The notes: a model not told the origin generated them from the sequence alone. Shown: positions 7,183 through 12,966, counted from the stretch's first letter. The stretch: 16,052 nucleotides of DNA from an uncultured Oscillospiraceae bacterium (GCA_947631805.1 CANRNA010000016.1:1-16052); one strand, 5' to 3'. Made by a program: numbers and translations.

Positions 7183-8056
7183 CTTGCGCCTCCCCCTTTC
7201 CGAAGCACGTCTCCCGCGCCATGTTGCCCACCAGGTTCATCCCCATGGGCTGCAATATCCAGCGGGCGAAGGTCAAAAGGGGCACGATGCCGCTGAAATC
7301 GCCGATGGCGTAGGTGTCCAGGGGGCCCTCCGGCAGGGTTATCTGCTCCTTTTGCAGAAAGTGCGCCTCCGTCAGCGCCTCCAAAGCCCGCTCCGTCTCC
7401 GGCAGGGGCACGCCCGTGCGCTGGGCCACCGCCGCCGCCGCGTAAAGGGACTGCTTGTTCCGGCAGAAGAACCGCAGCGCCTCCATGGCCCCCGGCAGCA
7501 CCATGGCCCCGAACAACGCGCGGTACTCGTCGTCGGTCAGGAAGTACTTCTCATAGCCCTCCTCCGGCGCCGGGAATACCCCGAAATAGGAGTAGTCCTC
7601 CGCCCCCACACCCAGGATGGAGCCACTGTCGTTGCCCGTCACCGTGCGCAGCAGCACCCGCCGCTGGGGGACGGACAGCATGTCCGCCTCCGCGTTTTCC
7701 GGGTAGTCTATCCTGGGCGCCGCGAACAGGTCGTCGCTGACGCCGTAGATGGCCGCCTCCCACAGAAGCCGTGTCAGCCCCTTCAGCCTGTCCCTCTCCG
7801 GCAGGGACCGCAGCCACTGGATAAGGTCGTTGGACATGTCCCTGGCCGGGCCGCTCTCCCGGCCGTAGAGGGCGTCCACCGTCACATGGAGCCGGTCCGC
7901 GATGGCGGGCAGCAGCGCCACATCCGGCGCCCCGCCGCACTCCCACCGGCTCACCGCCTGGGTGCTCACCCCCACGGCCCTGCCCAGCTCCTCCTGGGTC
8001 AGTCCCGCCGTCTTGCGGTATTTGGCTATCTGCTCGCCCAGCAGGCTCACATTCAT
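7169..8056 (-). CDS. XRE-family transcriptional regulator with C-terminal effector-like domain
   Basis: The 295-aa protein starts at ATG 8056, with AAAGGAGG 9 nt upstream; the earlier in-frame ATG at 8116 falls within the promoter. Residues ~3-65 form a clear Cro/CI helix-turn-helix (EQIAKYRKTAGLTQEELGRA, then VSTQAVSRWECG). The remaining ~230 residues have no recognised signature. A stretch near the C-terminus (AAAAVAQRTGVPLPETERAL) reads like a winged-helix segment. The gene overlaps the ABC exporter by 14 nt, so it probably controls its own operon. The inverted repeat bracketing its promoter is the natural operator candidate. What signal it senses cannot be told from sequence. Confidence 0.85.
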   Translation of the reverse strand: MNVSLLGEQIAKYRKTAGLTQEELGRAVGVSTQAVSRWECGGAPDVALLPAIADRLHVTVDALYGRESGPARDMSNDLIQWLRSLPERDRLKGLTRLLWEAAIYGVSDDLFAAPRIDYPENAEADMLSVPQRRVLLRTVTGNDSGSILGVGAEDYSYFGVFPAPEEGYEKYFLTDDEYRALFGAMVLPGAMEALRFFCRNKQSLYAAAAVAQRTGVPLPETERALEALTEAHFLQKEQITLPEGPLDTYAIGDFSGIVPLLTFARWILQPMGMNLVGNMARETCFGKGEAQDASA

Positions 8057-8082
8057 CCCACCGCGCCTCCTTTCAATTCTCG

Positions 8083-8117
8083 CTTGTATTTTATCTCCAT
8101 TATCGCTTGAATACAAG
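8083..8117 (-). promoter_or_regulatory. Promoter of the regulator-exporter operon, flanked by an 8-bp inverted repeat
   Basis: On the minus strand, -35 TTGTAT (8111-8116), a 17-nt spacer and -10 TAAAAT (8088-8093). CTTGTATT (8083-8090) and AATACAAG (8110-8117) are perfect inverted arms that overlap the -10 and -35 hexamers respectively. This geometry fits autorepression by the XRE protein; the assignment is inference. Confidence 0.55.
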
Positions 8118-8166
8118 GCAGAGGATTTTGAAGAAAATCAACTGATACTTGATATCTCACACAAAG

Positions 8167-8195
8167 ATACCGCTCTCCCGGCAGGAGAGCGGTAT
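8167..8195 (-). terminator. Intrinsic terminator after the DUF624 gene
   Basis: ATACCGCTCTCC (8167-8178) pairs perfectly with GGAGAGCGGTAT (8184-8195) around a 5-nt loop. It lies just past the DUF624 stop at 8208. The T-tract is better on the plus strand (ATTTTTAT) than on the minus (CTTTGT), so it may also stop plus-strand transcription. Confidence 0.7.
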
Positions 8196-8207
8196 TTTTA
8201 TGTAAAC

Positions 8208-8858
8208 TTATTGTTCCTGCTCCTCTTCCCCCTCTGCCTCCTCCTTGGGCAGATAGGGGGCGAAGATGCGCTCCATGAACAGCGAGCACAGCAGCGCCGC
8301 CAGTCCGGGGGTGAAAAAGCCCGGCAAAAATACCTTTTTATAGGTGAACAGCGCCAGCTCCTCCACCAGCAGGGCCGTCACCGCCGCCGAGGGCAGATGG
8401 GCCATCACCAGCTTCGCCGCCGTGACTGCCAGCTCCTTTGCATGGAAGGCGAACCGGGACAGGGTGAACATAGCGAAGAGCCATACCGCCAGGGGGACCA
8501 GCAGTAAAATGCGGCAGGCGTGGAGCCACACCATGGCCGCGGCGCTCCCCCCGGAGGCCATCACGAAGGCCACATACCACATATAATATAGGCCCGCCGC
8601 CAGCGCCAGCGCCGGGACGGTGAGCACCGTGGCGGTCCTAAAGCTGTCCCGGAAGGTCCGGAAGAACCGGGCATAATCCCCCAGCTCCCCCTGACGCACC
8701 CCGTGGAACACCGCGTCGTACAGGGCCGCCGTGGCCGCCCCCACGGTGAACACCGGCAGGCTGCACACGGCCCAGCACACGCTGAGCCCCACGATGTCGC
8801 ACACCCGGCCCAGGCCCCGCCAGAACCCATTGAACGGGTCGAACAGCTTTCCGAACAC
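8208..8858 (-). CDS. DUF624 (YesL-like) membrane protein
   Basis: The 216-aa protein begins (V)FGKLFDPFNGFWRGLGRV, the typical DUF624 opening, followed by about five hydrophobic helices: CDIVGLSVCWAVCSLPVF, then one near residue 80, RILLLVPLAVWLFAMF, and the C-terminal half. It ends in a short acidic tail (KEEAEGEEEQEQ). The start is the GTG at 8858 preceded by AGGGGTGA; the frame stays open further upstream but the promoter lies there. DUF624 proteins are often linked to sugar ABC transporters, but no permease is adjacent here and the gene stands alone between a promoter and a terminator. Molecular function is unknown. Confidence 0.85.
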   Translation of the reverse strand: MFGKLFDPFNGFWRGLGRVCDIVGLSVCWAVCSLPVFTVGAATAALYDAVFHGVRQGELGDYARFFRTFRDSFRTATVLTVPALALAAGLYYMWYVAFVMASGGSAAAMVWLHACRILLLVPLAVWLFAMFTLSRFAFHAKELAVTAAKLVMAHLPSAAVTALLVEELALFTYKKVFLPGFFTPGLAALLCSLFMERIFAPYLPKEEAEGEEEQEQ

Positions 8859-8891
8859 GCCCTCACCCCTTTTCGCCGCTGTTTGTCCCCT

Positions 8892-8900
8892 ATTATAACA
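8892..8900 (-). promoter_or_regulatory. Extended -10 promoter of the DUF624 gene
   Basis: On the minus strand TG-T-TATAAT forms a perfect extended -10. No good -35 lies 16-18 nt upstream, which extended -10 promoters can do without. The leader would be about 27 nt. Confidence 0.65.
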
Positions 8901-8928
8901 TACTTCCTCTCCAAATGACAGCGCCCTT

Positions 8929-8975
8929 TCCCCGCCCCCATTCAAATCGCCTGCCCCGCGGGGGAAAAGGAAAGC
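8929..8975. repeat. GC-rich intergenic repeat, short copy
   Basis: Read on the minus strand, it goes from TTTTCCCC through a GGGGC hairpin arm to ATTTGAATGGGGGC. The same words in the same order occur at 10202-10290, where a 10-bp GC hairpin is inserted in the middle. Outer arms TTTCCCCGC and GCGGGGGAAA are inverted. It marks the left boundary of the small accessory patch. Confidence 0.55.
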
Positions 8976-8980
8976 AGACA

Positions 8981-9013
8981 GGGACATGACACACCGATGG
9001 GCGGTCATGCCCC
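8981..9013 (-). terminator. Intrinsic terminator of the small membrane-protein gene
   Basis: GGGACATGA (8981-8989) pairs with TCATGCCCC (9005-9013). The single mismatch becomes a G-U pair only in minus-strand RNA, which points to minus-strand function. It lies 26 nt after the stop at 9040 and is followed on that strand by CTTTCCTTTTCCCC. Confidence 0.65.
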
Positions 9014-9039
9014 TCCTTATAGCCATACAAATGCAGAAT

Positions 9040-9234
9040 CTATTTCTTTTTTGATTCTTGAACGGCTCTGATAATCGCGCATATCGCGTTTCCAACCAAT
9101 CCCAGCCAAAGTACGATCGCTGATGCTGAAATAATATCAGGATCCATATCTCCAAACACCGCTATTGTTAATGGAATAGCTGCAATAACCAGAACAATTA
9201 CAAAGACGATTTGCAGTACATAAACTTTACGCAT
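9040..9234 (-). CDS. Small two-helix membrane protein, unknown function
   Basis: The 64-aa protein starts MRKVYVLQIVFVIVLVIAAI, whose hydrophobic stretch (residues 4-27) is one membrane helix. A short polar turn with GDMDPD follows, then a second helix (ALVLWLGLVGNAICAII-like, residues ~37-55), and the tail ends in ESKKK. The Lys-rich end suggests both termini face the cytoplasm. GGAGGAAA lies before the start, and a promoter in the upstream repeat (9290-9318) fits. Its AT content is higher than that of the surrounding genes, suggesting acquired DNA. I do not recognise a family. Confidence 0.7.
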   Translation of the reverse strand: MRKVYVLQIVFVIVLVIAAIPLTIAVFGDMDPDIISASAIVLWLGLVGNAICAIIRAVQESKKK

Positions 9235-9240
9235 AGGTTA

Positions 9241-9431
9241 GTTTCCTCCCCCCAAATTCCAAGTCGTCGCTCTGTTGGGTCGTATTGAAATCATAGCACA
9301 CAGAGGAAACCGTTTCAAGATGACCACCTATCCCCGCGTGTTTACTTACTACCGGCAGGGCCGACGCTTGATAGCCGCCAAGAAGGACTTAAGCCCCTCT
9401 CTTTCCAAATTGCGAACTTTCGGGCGAAAGC
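9241..9431 (-). repeat. Promoter-bearing intergenic repeat, copy 1 (upstream of small membrane gene)
   Basis: It is about 85% identical by eye to 10003-10202, with long exact runs such as AAATCATAGCACACAGAGGA. In minus-strand order it carries a CTTTCGCCCGAAAG hairpin, ~80 bp of conserved sequence without a gene, a promoter, and the GAGGAAAC ribosome site of the following gene. The genes downstream of the two copies are unrelated. Confidence 0.88.
9290..9318 (-). promoter_or_regulatory. Sigma-A promoter inside repeat copy 1
   Basis: -35 TTGAAA (9313-9318), 17-nt spacer, -10 TATGAT (9290-9295). The sequence from -35 to -10 is identical in copy 2. A small palindrome GAAAC-G-GTTTC overlaps the -35 and may be an operator. 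Confidence 0.75.
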
Positions 9432-9460
9432 TCCATCGACACATCGCTTCATGCAGTTCT

Positions 9461-9997
9461 TTACTGCCGCTCAATGCCCCGGTCAATCTCTTCGTATATC
9501 TCTCTAAACGTGTCCTCTGATATTGCCGCTTTTGGCATCCAGGATGAATACAGCGCCCGCAGTCCAGGAGGATCGCCAAGCAATGAGCTTACTTCTTCAT
9601 AGGCAAATGTGTTTGCGTCCATCTCATAAGGCTGTCCCAGATAAATCTCGGTAAAAAAGTCCTCATTCACATCCAGTTTGCAGGTCTTCCATTCGCCGTC
9701 TACAAGTTTATGGCAGACGCCATCATACATAATGACATAGCGCTGGCTTTTGATTATCATTTCGTCAAATCGGTCTGGTTGGAGGTATTGGGATGCGTGG
9801 CGCAGTTCGTGAAACAGATAAAACAGTTTTTCATAATCAGGATGCTTGTCAAGCCTCCTCATATTGATATAAACAGTCCTGCTGTCCGGGTCAAAGGTCC
9901 CATTCGCGCCTTCATATCCAGCGGGCATAGAGAAAGACAGAGAGATATCTAAATTGTTTTCATGGCAATACCTGTCAAAATAAGCGTGATAGTTCAT
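9461..9997 (-). CDS. ImmA/IrrE-like zinc metallopeptidase (putative)
   Basis: The 178-aa protein contains an intact HExxH zinc motif in LFHELRHASQY (His63, Glu64, His67). A downstream segment YEMDANTFAYEEV (Glu125) resembles the E-x-x-A-N-x-F-A helix of ImmA/IrrE peptidases, which often cleave repressors in mobile elements or stress regulons. The N-terminal part (TVYINMRRLDKHPDYEKLFYL) has the strand-then-helix pattern before HExxH. Spacing between the zinc motif and Glu125 is longer than usual for ImmA, so the assignment is tentative. The start is ATG 9997, with AGGA 8 nt upstream, rather than ATG 10012, which has no site. No XRE partner or phage genes are adjacent. Expression comes from the repeat-borne promoter at 10056-10084. 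Confidence 0.7.
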   Translation of the reverse strand: MNYHAYFDRYCHENNLDISLSFSMPAGYEGANGTFDPDSRTVYINMRRLDKHPDYEKLFYLFHELRHASQYLQPDRFDEMIIKSQRYVIMYDGVCHKLVDGEWKTCKLDVNEDFFTEIYLGQPYEMDANTFAYEEVSSLLGDPPGLRALYSSWMPKAAISEDTFREIYEEIDRGIERQ

Positions 9998-10002
9998 CGC
10001 AT

Positions 10003-10202
10003 GTTTCCTCATAGAGATACAAATCCCAGGCCGCCGCTCTGTTTGTCATGCTGAAATCATAGCACACAGAGGAAACCGTTTCAAGACGACCATCTATCCC
10101 CGAGGAGCGCACATCCTCACCACCGGCAGGGCCGACGCTTGATAGCCGCCAAGAAGGGCCTAAGCCCCTCTCTTTCCAGATTGCGAACTTTCGGGCGAAA
10201 GC
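10003..10202 (-). repeat. Promoter-bearing intergenic repeat, copy 2 (upstream of HExxH gene)
   Basis: This is the partner of 9241-9431. Conserved parts are the ribosome site (GTTTCCTC on the plus strand), the whole promoter, and a block from ACCGGCAGGGCCGACGCTTG to the CTTTCGGGCGAAAG hairpin. The least conserved part is the ~20 bp just upstream of the -35. A frame through the distal block reads FAIWKERGL(G/S)PSWRLSSV in both copies, but no start or ribosome site supports it as a gene. Confidence 0.88.
10056..10084 (-). promoter_or_regulatory. Sigma-A promoter inside repeat copy 2
   Basis: -35 TTGAAA (10079-10084), 17-nt spacer, -10 TATGAT (10056-10061). Same spacer sequence and GAAACGGTTTC palindrome as copy 1. 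It would give the HExxH gene a ~50-nt leader. Confidence 0.75.
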
Positions 10203-10290
10203 CCCCATTCAAATTGCCCCGCCTTGCGGGGCACCCTTGTTCCCGGGGCCCCCACGGGAGCCCAACGGAGTGGGTCCCGTGGGGAAAAGG
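10202..10290. repeat. GC-rich intergenic hairpin element, long copy
   Basis: It contains GCCCCGC-CTT-GCGGGGC (10216-10232) and a 10-bp stem CCCCACGGGA/TCCCGTGGGG (10250-10284). The flanks GCCCCCATTCAAAT and GGGGAAAAGG are shared with 8929-8975. It looks like a dispersed, REP-like intergenic element; no coding potential is seen. Confidence 0.6.
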
Positions 10291-10291
10291 A

Positions 10292-10355
10292 GAAATGCCC
10301 CTGACCGACGGATGACGACCTGCTTGCAGGCCGTCATCGTCTTCAGGGGCATTTC
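10292..10355 (-). terminator. Long two-storey hairpin directly after tRNA-Thr
   Basis: Outer stem GAAATGCCCCTGA/TCAGGGGCATTTC is a perfect 13 bp. The inner stem GATGACG+CCTGC pairs with GCAGG+CGTCATC around a TT loop (12 bp with one A-C mismatch). It begins 4 nt after the tRNA CCA on the transcribed strand and is followed by CTCCTTTTCCCC, so it most likely terminates the tRNA transcript. It is much longer than an ordinary terminator. Confidence 0.7.
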
Positions 10356-10359
10356 GACG

Positions 10360-10435
10360 TGGAGCTAGTGGCCAGACTCGAACTGGCGACCTGCTGATTA
10401 CGAATCAGCTGCTCTACCGACTGAGCTACACTAGC
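10360..10435 (-). tRNA. tRNA-Thr(CGT)
   Basis: The 76-nt cloverleaf is complete. Acceptor GCTAGTG pairs with CACTAGC, D arm GCTC...GAGC, anticodon stem GCTGA/TCAGC with loop TTCGTAA (anticodon CGT, codon ACG), 5-nt variable loop, T arm GCCAG-TTCGAGT-CTGGC, discriminator T and encoded CCA. It stands as a single-gene unit with its own promoter. Confidence 0.96.
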
Positions 10436-10451
10436 ATTTTTGCGCTTCGCT

Positions 10452-10481
10452 ATTTTAGCATAGCCCCCCGCAGGAAGTCAA
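10452..10481 (-). promoter_or_regulatory. Promoter of tRNA-Thr
   Basis: On the minus strand -35 TTGACT (10476-10481), 18-nt spacer and -10 TAAAAT (10452-10457). The start would be near 10445, about 10 nt before the mature tRNA 5' end. The spacer contains a run of six G. Confidence 0.75.
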
Positions 10482-10629
10482 CAGAAAAATCCCCATCCGG
10501 CGATTACAGATCGTATTACCGCTGCATTCTGTCGGGGCTTCGCGCAAAATTTTGCAGTTTTTACCAATTATCCGTCTCCACCATTTCCCGCCAGAGCCCT
10601 GCAACCACCGAAATTCCCGGTTTTTTCGG

Positions 10630-10651
10630 GCCGCTCCCCGGCGGCTTTTTT
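10630..10651 (+). terminator. Terminator-like hairpin with T6 tail, no known upstream gene
   Basis: GCCGC (10630-10634) and GCGGC (10641-10645) form a 5-bp GC stem followed by TTTTTT on the plus strand. No plus-strand gene precedes it for more than 5 kb. It could end an unannotated small RNA or be fortuitous. A plausible plus-strand promoter was not found in 10436-10630. Confidence 0.35.
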
Positions 10652-10673
10652 AATTTACATAAATTATCTCCCC

Positions 10674-10720
10674 GTCGATAATGCAGAAAGTTATCGACAT
10701 TTTCAACAGGGATTTCAACA
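10674..10720. promoter_or_regulatory. Dyad and cluster of DnaA-box-like 9-mers
   Basis: GTCGATAA (10674-10681) and TTATCGAC (10691-10698) form a perfect 8-bp dyad with a 9-nt gap. On the plus strand TTATCGACA (10691), TTTTCAACA (10700) and ATTTCAACA (10712) differ by one, two and three bases from the DnaA box TTATCCACA. They lie in AT-rich DNA. This may be a DnaA-binding or other regulatory cluster; the degeneracy makes it weak. Confidence 0.3.
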
Positions 10721-10901
10721 ATCATCTACCCCTTACGCCAGCGGCATTTCTCAAAAAATTACCAAAAATTTCAAATTCTTCAAACGTGTCCAGAAACAAA
10801 TAGTTTCAATTTTTAATTTAACATAATTCGACGATTTTCAGTCCGTTTTCCCTTTCAGCCCGATTTGTGCAGGAAGACGGCGAAAAACCTGCATCGACCG
10901 G

Positions 10902-11588
10902 TCACGGCATCGCTTTCGGCAGCATGCCGCTGTCCGCCATGGAGACGAAATCGTCCCCCGCCACCACGATATGGTCCGTCAGCGCCACTCCCACAGCGGA
11001 CAGGACCCGGCTCACCTGGGCCGTGGCGGCGATGTCCTCGGCGGAGGGCAGGGCGATACCGCTGGTGTGGTTGTGGGCCAGCAGGGCGTAGGAGGCGTTC
11101 TGGCCCAGGGCGATCTGGACGATCTGGCGGATGTTCACCGGCACGGAGACGGTGCCCCCCTGGTTCACCTCCCGGCAGTCCAGGACCTTCAGCTTCGCGT
11201 CCATGCACACCAGATACATGGTCTCGTTCCGGCAGGTCAGAAACCGGGGCAGCAGATACCGCCCGGCGGCGGCGCTGTCGGCCAGGATGCAGCCGGGCTC
11301 CGTCTTGGAGATAAAATACCGTCTGGCCGCCTCCGGCACCAGGTGGATGAGGGCGGCCGCGTTCTCCCCCACGCCCTCCACGGTCATCAGGGCCTCCGGC
11401 GTGGCGCCGAACACCCCATCCAGCCCGCCGAAGGCGTCCAGCAGCCTGTGTGCCAGCAGATTGGTATCCCGCCGGGGCACCGCATAAAACAGCAGCAGCT
11501 CCAGCACGTTGTGATCGTCAAAATTGTCCAGCCCATGGCGGAGGAATCGCTGTCTCATCCGCTCCCGGTGTCCGTGATGCTCTTCCAT
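10902..11588 (-). CDS. radC: RadC family JAMM-domain protein
   Basis: The 228-aa protein matches RadC (UPF0758) length. The N-terminal part carries the helix-hairpin-helix region (HNVLELLLFYAVPRRDTN, then VEGVGENAAALIHLV). The C-terminal JAB/MPN domain has the intact metal motif H-x-H-x7-S-x2-D in LAHNHTSGIALPSAED, near residue 170. The family was named for DNA repair, but its biochemical role is unsettled. A GGGGAG site precedes ATG 11588. It is transcribed divergently from the rodA-like gene across a palindromic promoter region. In many Firmicutes radC lies beside the mre/rod shape genes, which agrees with this neighbourhood. Confidence 0.93.
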   Translation of the reverse strand: MEEHHGHRERMRQRFLRHGLDNFDDHNVLELLLFYAVPRRDTNLLAHRLLDAFGGLDGVFGATPEALMTVEGVGENAAALIHLVPEAARRYFISKTEPGCILADSAAAGRYLLPRFLTCRNETMYLVCMDAKLKVLDCREVNQGGTVSVPVNIRQIVQIALGQNASYALLAHNHTSGIALPSAEDIAATAQVSRVLSAVGVALTDHIVVAGDDFVSMADSGMLPKAMP

Positions 11589-11629
11589 GCTCCCGCTCCC
11601 CGCTTAATGATTTCTTAAAGTTCTGAACA

Positions 11630-11658
11630 TTGCCTACCAGGCATTTGTGTGCTATAAT
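11630..11658 (+). promoter_or_regulatory. Promoter of the rodA-like gene
   Basis: -35 TTGCCT (11630-11635), 17-nt spacer, perfect -10 TATAAT (11653-11658). The start is predicted near 11665, within the loop of the palindrome 11652-11679, giving a ~105-nt leader. Confidence 0.75.
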
Positions 11659-11679
11659 AGCCACACTTGGCTATTATAG
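11652..11679. promoter_or_regulatory. Perfect 11-bp palindrome holding -10 boxes on both strands
   Basis: CTATAATAGCC (11652-11662) and GGCTATTATAG (11669-11679) are exact inverted copies with a 6-nt gap. Each arm contains TATAAT in the outward orientation: plus strand toward rodA, minus strand toward radC. The minus-strand copy lacks a good -35. It may be a shared operator or paired divergent promoters. Confidence 0.6.
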
Positions 11680-11692
11680 TTTAATTGATGAC

Positions 11693-11726
11693 GTTTTGCT
11701 CCCGGCTGACGCCGGAACCGCAAAAC
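11693..11726 (+). other. Hairpin in the leader of the rodA-like gene
   Basis: GTTTTGC (11693-11699) pairs with GCAAAAC (11720-11726), enclosing CCGGC-TGAC-GCCGG. The stem-loop lies in the 5' leader, 28 nt before the ribosome site, with no T-tract. It could stabilise the mRNA or act in regulation; it matches no riboswitch class I know. Confidence 0.5.
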
Positions 11727-11769
11727 ATGGCGATACTGTCCCTGTCCATAGAGAAAGGAGGACAAGCCG

Positions 11770-12927
11770 TTGCGCTCCAAGCTCTCATTCGTCCGCGATT
11801 TCCTCAAACGGGCGGACCTGTTTCTGTTCTTTTTGTGCCTCGCCTCGGCCATTCTGGGCCTGGTGGCCATTTCCAGCGCCACCCGCACCATGGGCCAGTC
11901 CTATATCTACGTGCAGACCTTCGCCCTTATCATAGGCATCGTGCTGTACTTCGTGTTCACCCTCATCGACGCGGACATCTTCGCCGACCAGTGGCCGCTG
12001 CTGGTGGTGGCGGAATTCGGCCTTATCATTCTGCTGGCCCTGGTGGGCTCCCACGACGACACCGGCAACAAGGCGTGGATACGCTTTCTCGGCATAGGCA
12101 TCCAGCCGGCCGAAGTGATCAAGGTCATCTACATCGTGCTCACGGCCAAGCACCTCACATACCTGAAGGAATACCGCAGCCTCAGCTCGCCCCTGTCCGT
12201 GCTCCAGCTGGTGGGCCACCTGGGGCTTCTGTTCGGCATGTACATGTTCATCTCCAGCGACCTGGGCAACTCCCTGGTGTTCCTGTTCGTGTTCGCGGTG
12301 ATGGTGTTCGCGGCCGGAGTGAAGCTGTACTGGTTCCTGTTCGGCGGGGCGGCCATCGCCCTGGTGGTGCCCCTGGCGTGGAACTACGTGCTCTCGGACA
12401 ACCAGAAAAAGCGCATCCTTCTCCCCTACATCCAGGACCAGATAGACCCCTCCGGCTTCGGCCTGAGCTGGGAGCCCACCCGGGCGAAGCTGGCCCTGTC
12501 CTCGGGGCGCATGTGGGGGACGGGGCTGTATCAGGGCACCCAGACCCAGACGGCCGAGGGCGGTCTGCGAAGCAAGCACGCCGACTATATCTTCGCCTGC
12601 ATCGGCGAGGAGATGGGCATGGCCGGGTGCATCGCCGTCATCGTGCTGCTCACGGCCATCATCCTCCGGTGCGTGTACGTGGGCCTGCGCTGCCACAGCA
12701 CCTTCGGCATGCTGGTGTGCATCGGCATGGCCTCCATGATATGCTTCCAGCTGTTCAACAGCGTGGGCATGTGCACCGGCCTTACGCCGGTCATCGGCCT
12801 AACCCTTCCCTTTTTCAGCTACGGCGGCTCGTCGCTGTTCACCATGTTCGCCGCCATGGGCATCGTCTCCGGCATACGATACCGACCAAAACCGACTCAG
12901 TTCCGCTCCTATTCGTCGGAGTTTTAA
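11770..12927 (+). CDS. rodA: SEDS-family peptidoglycan glycosyltransferase, RodA-like
   Basis: The 385-aa membrane protein has about ten hydrophobic helices. SEDS landmarks are in order: NKAWIRFLGIGIQPAEVIKV from residue 100, SSDLGNSLVF with Asp164, GTGLYQGTQTQ, then HADYIF with Asp272 (position of the essential acidic residue in the large outer loop), and the closing LPFFSYGGSSL near residue 350. The family polymerises lipid II with a partner class B PBP. The GTQxQ segment is more like RodA than FtsW, but SpoVE or FtsW identity cannot be excluded. The start is TTG 11770, with AAAGGAGG (11754-11761) 8 nt upstream. The gene is single, ending at the hairpin 12930-12963. Confidence 0.85.
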   Translation: MRSKLSFVRDFLKRADLFLFFLCLASAILGLVAISSATRTMGQSYIYVQTFALIIGIVLYFVFTLIDADIFADQWPLLVVAEFGLIILLALVGSHDDTGNKAWIRFLGIGIQPAEVIKVIYIVLTAKHLTYLKEYRSLSSPLSVLQLVGHLGLLFGMYMFISSDLGNSLVFLFVFAVMVFAAGVKLYWFLFGGAAIALVVPLAWNYVLSDNQKKRILLPYIQDQIDPSGFGLSWEPTRAKLALSSGRMWGTGLYQGTQTQTAEGGLRSKHADYIFACIGEEMGMAGCIAVIVLLTAIILRCVYVGLRCHSTFGMLVCIGMASMICFQLFNSVGMCTGLTPVIGLTLPFFSYGGSSLFTMFAAMGIVSGIRYRPKPTQFRSYSSEF

Positions 12928-12929
12928 GG

Positions 12930-12963
12930 GGAAAAAGCAGCAGGACTGTCTGCTGCTTTTTCC
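12930..12963. terminator. Bidirectional intrinsic terminator
   Basis: GGAAAAAGCAGCAG and CTGCTGCTTTTTCC form a perfect 14-bp stem with a 6-nt loop. It lies between the stops of the convergent rodA-like (+) and DUF975 (-) genes, with the T-run inside the arm on each strand. Confidence 0.93.
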
Positions 12964-12966
12964 ATC

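Larger units (their letters stand above)
10482..10901. other. AT-rich gene-free intergenic stretch between tRNA-Thr and radC
   Basis: No frame with a start and ribosome site is seen on either strand. It holds a GCAAAATTTTGC palindrome (10544-10555), the T-tailed hairpin at 10630-10651 and the dyad with DnaA-like words at 10674-10720. Next to radC there is a weak 6-bp hairpin TGCAGG/CCTGCA (about 10868-10893) that may end the radC transcript. The low GC contrasts strongly with the genes around it. Confidence 0.6.

Noticed and set aside
4960..7296. 778-aa plus-strand open frame across the esterase and ABC exporter
   Set aside because: It crosses the terminator at 5428-5463 and is antisense to the exporter. 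Low-complexity Pro/Gln/Arg content marks it as a shadow.
9975..10208. 77-aa minus-strand ORF inside repeat copy 2
   Set aside because: It spans the promoter and the start of the HExxH gene, has no ribosome site, and the copy in repeat 1 stops after about 30 residues. It is treated as repeat sequence, not a gene.
8929..10435. Possible integrated element using tRNA-Thr as attachment site
   Set aside because: No integrase, and no second copy of the tRNA 3' end was found in the patch; the repeats present do not match tRNA sequence.
10674..10720. Chromosomal replication origin
   Set aside because: Only a few degenerate DnaA-like words, and no dnaA, dnaN, rpmH or gyr genes nearby; kept only as a weak regulatory candidate.
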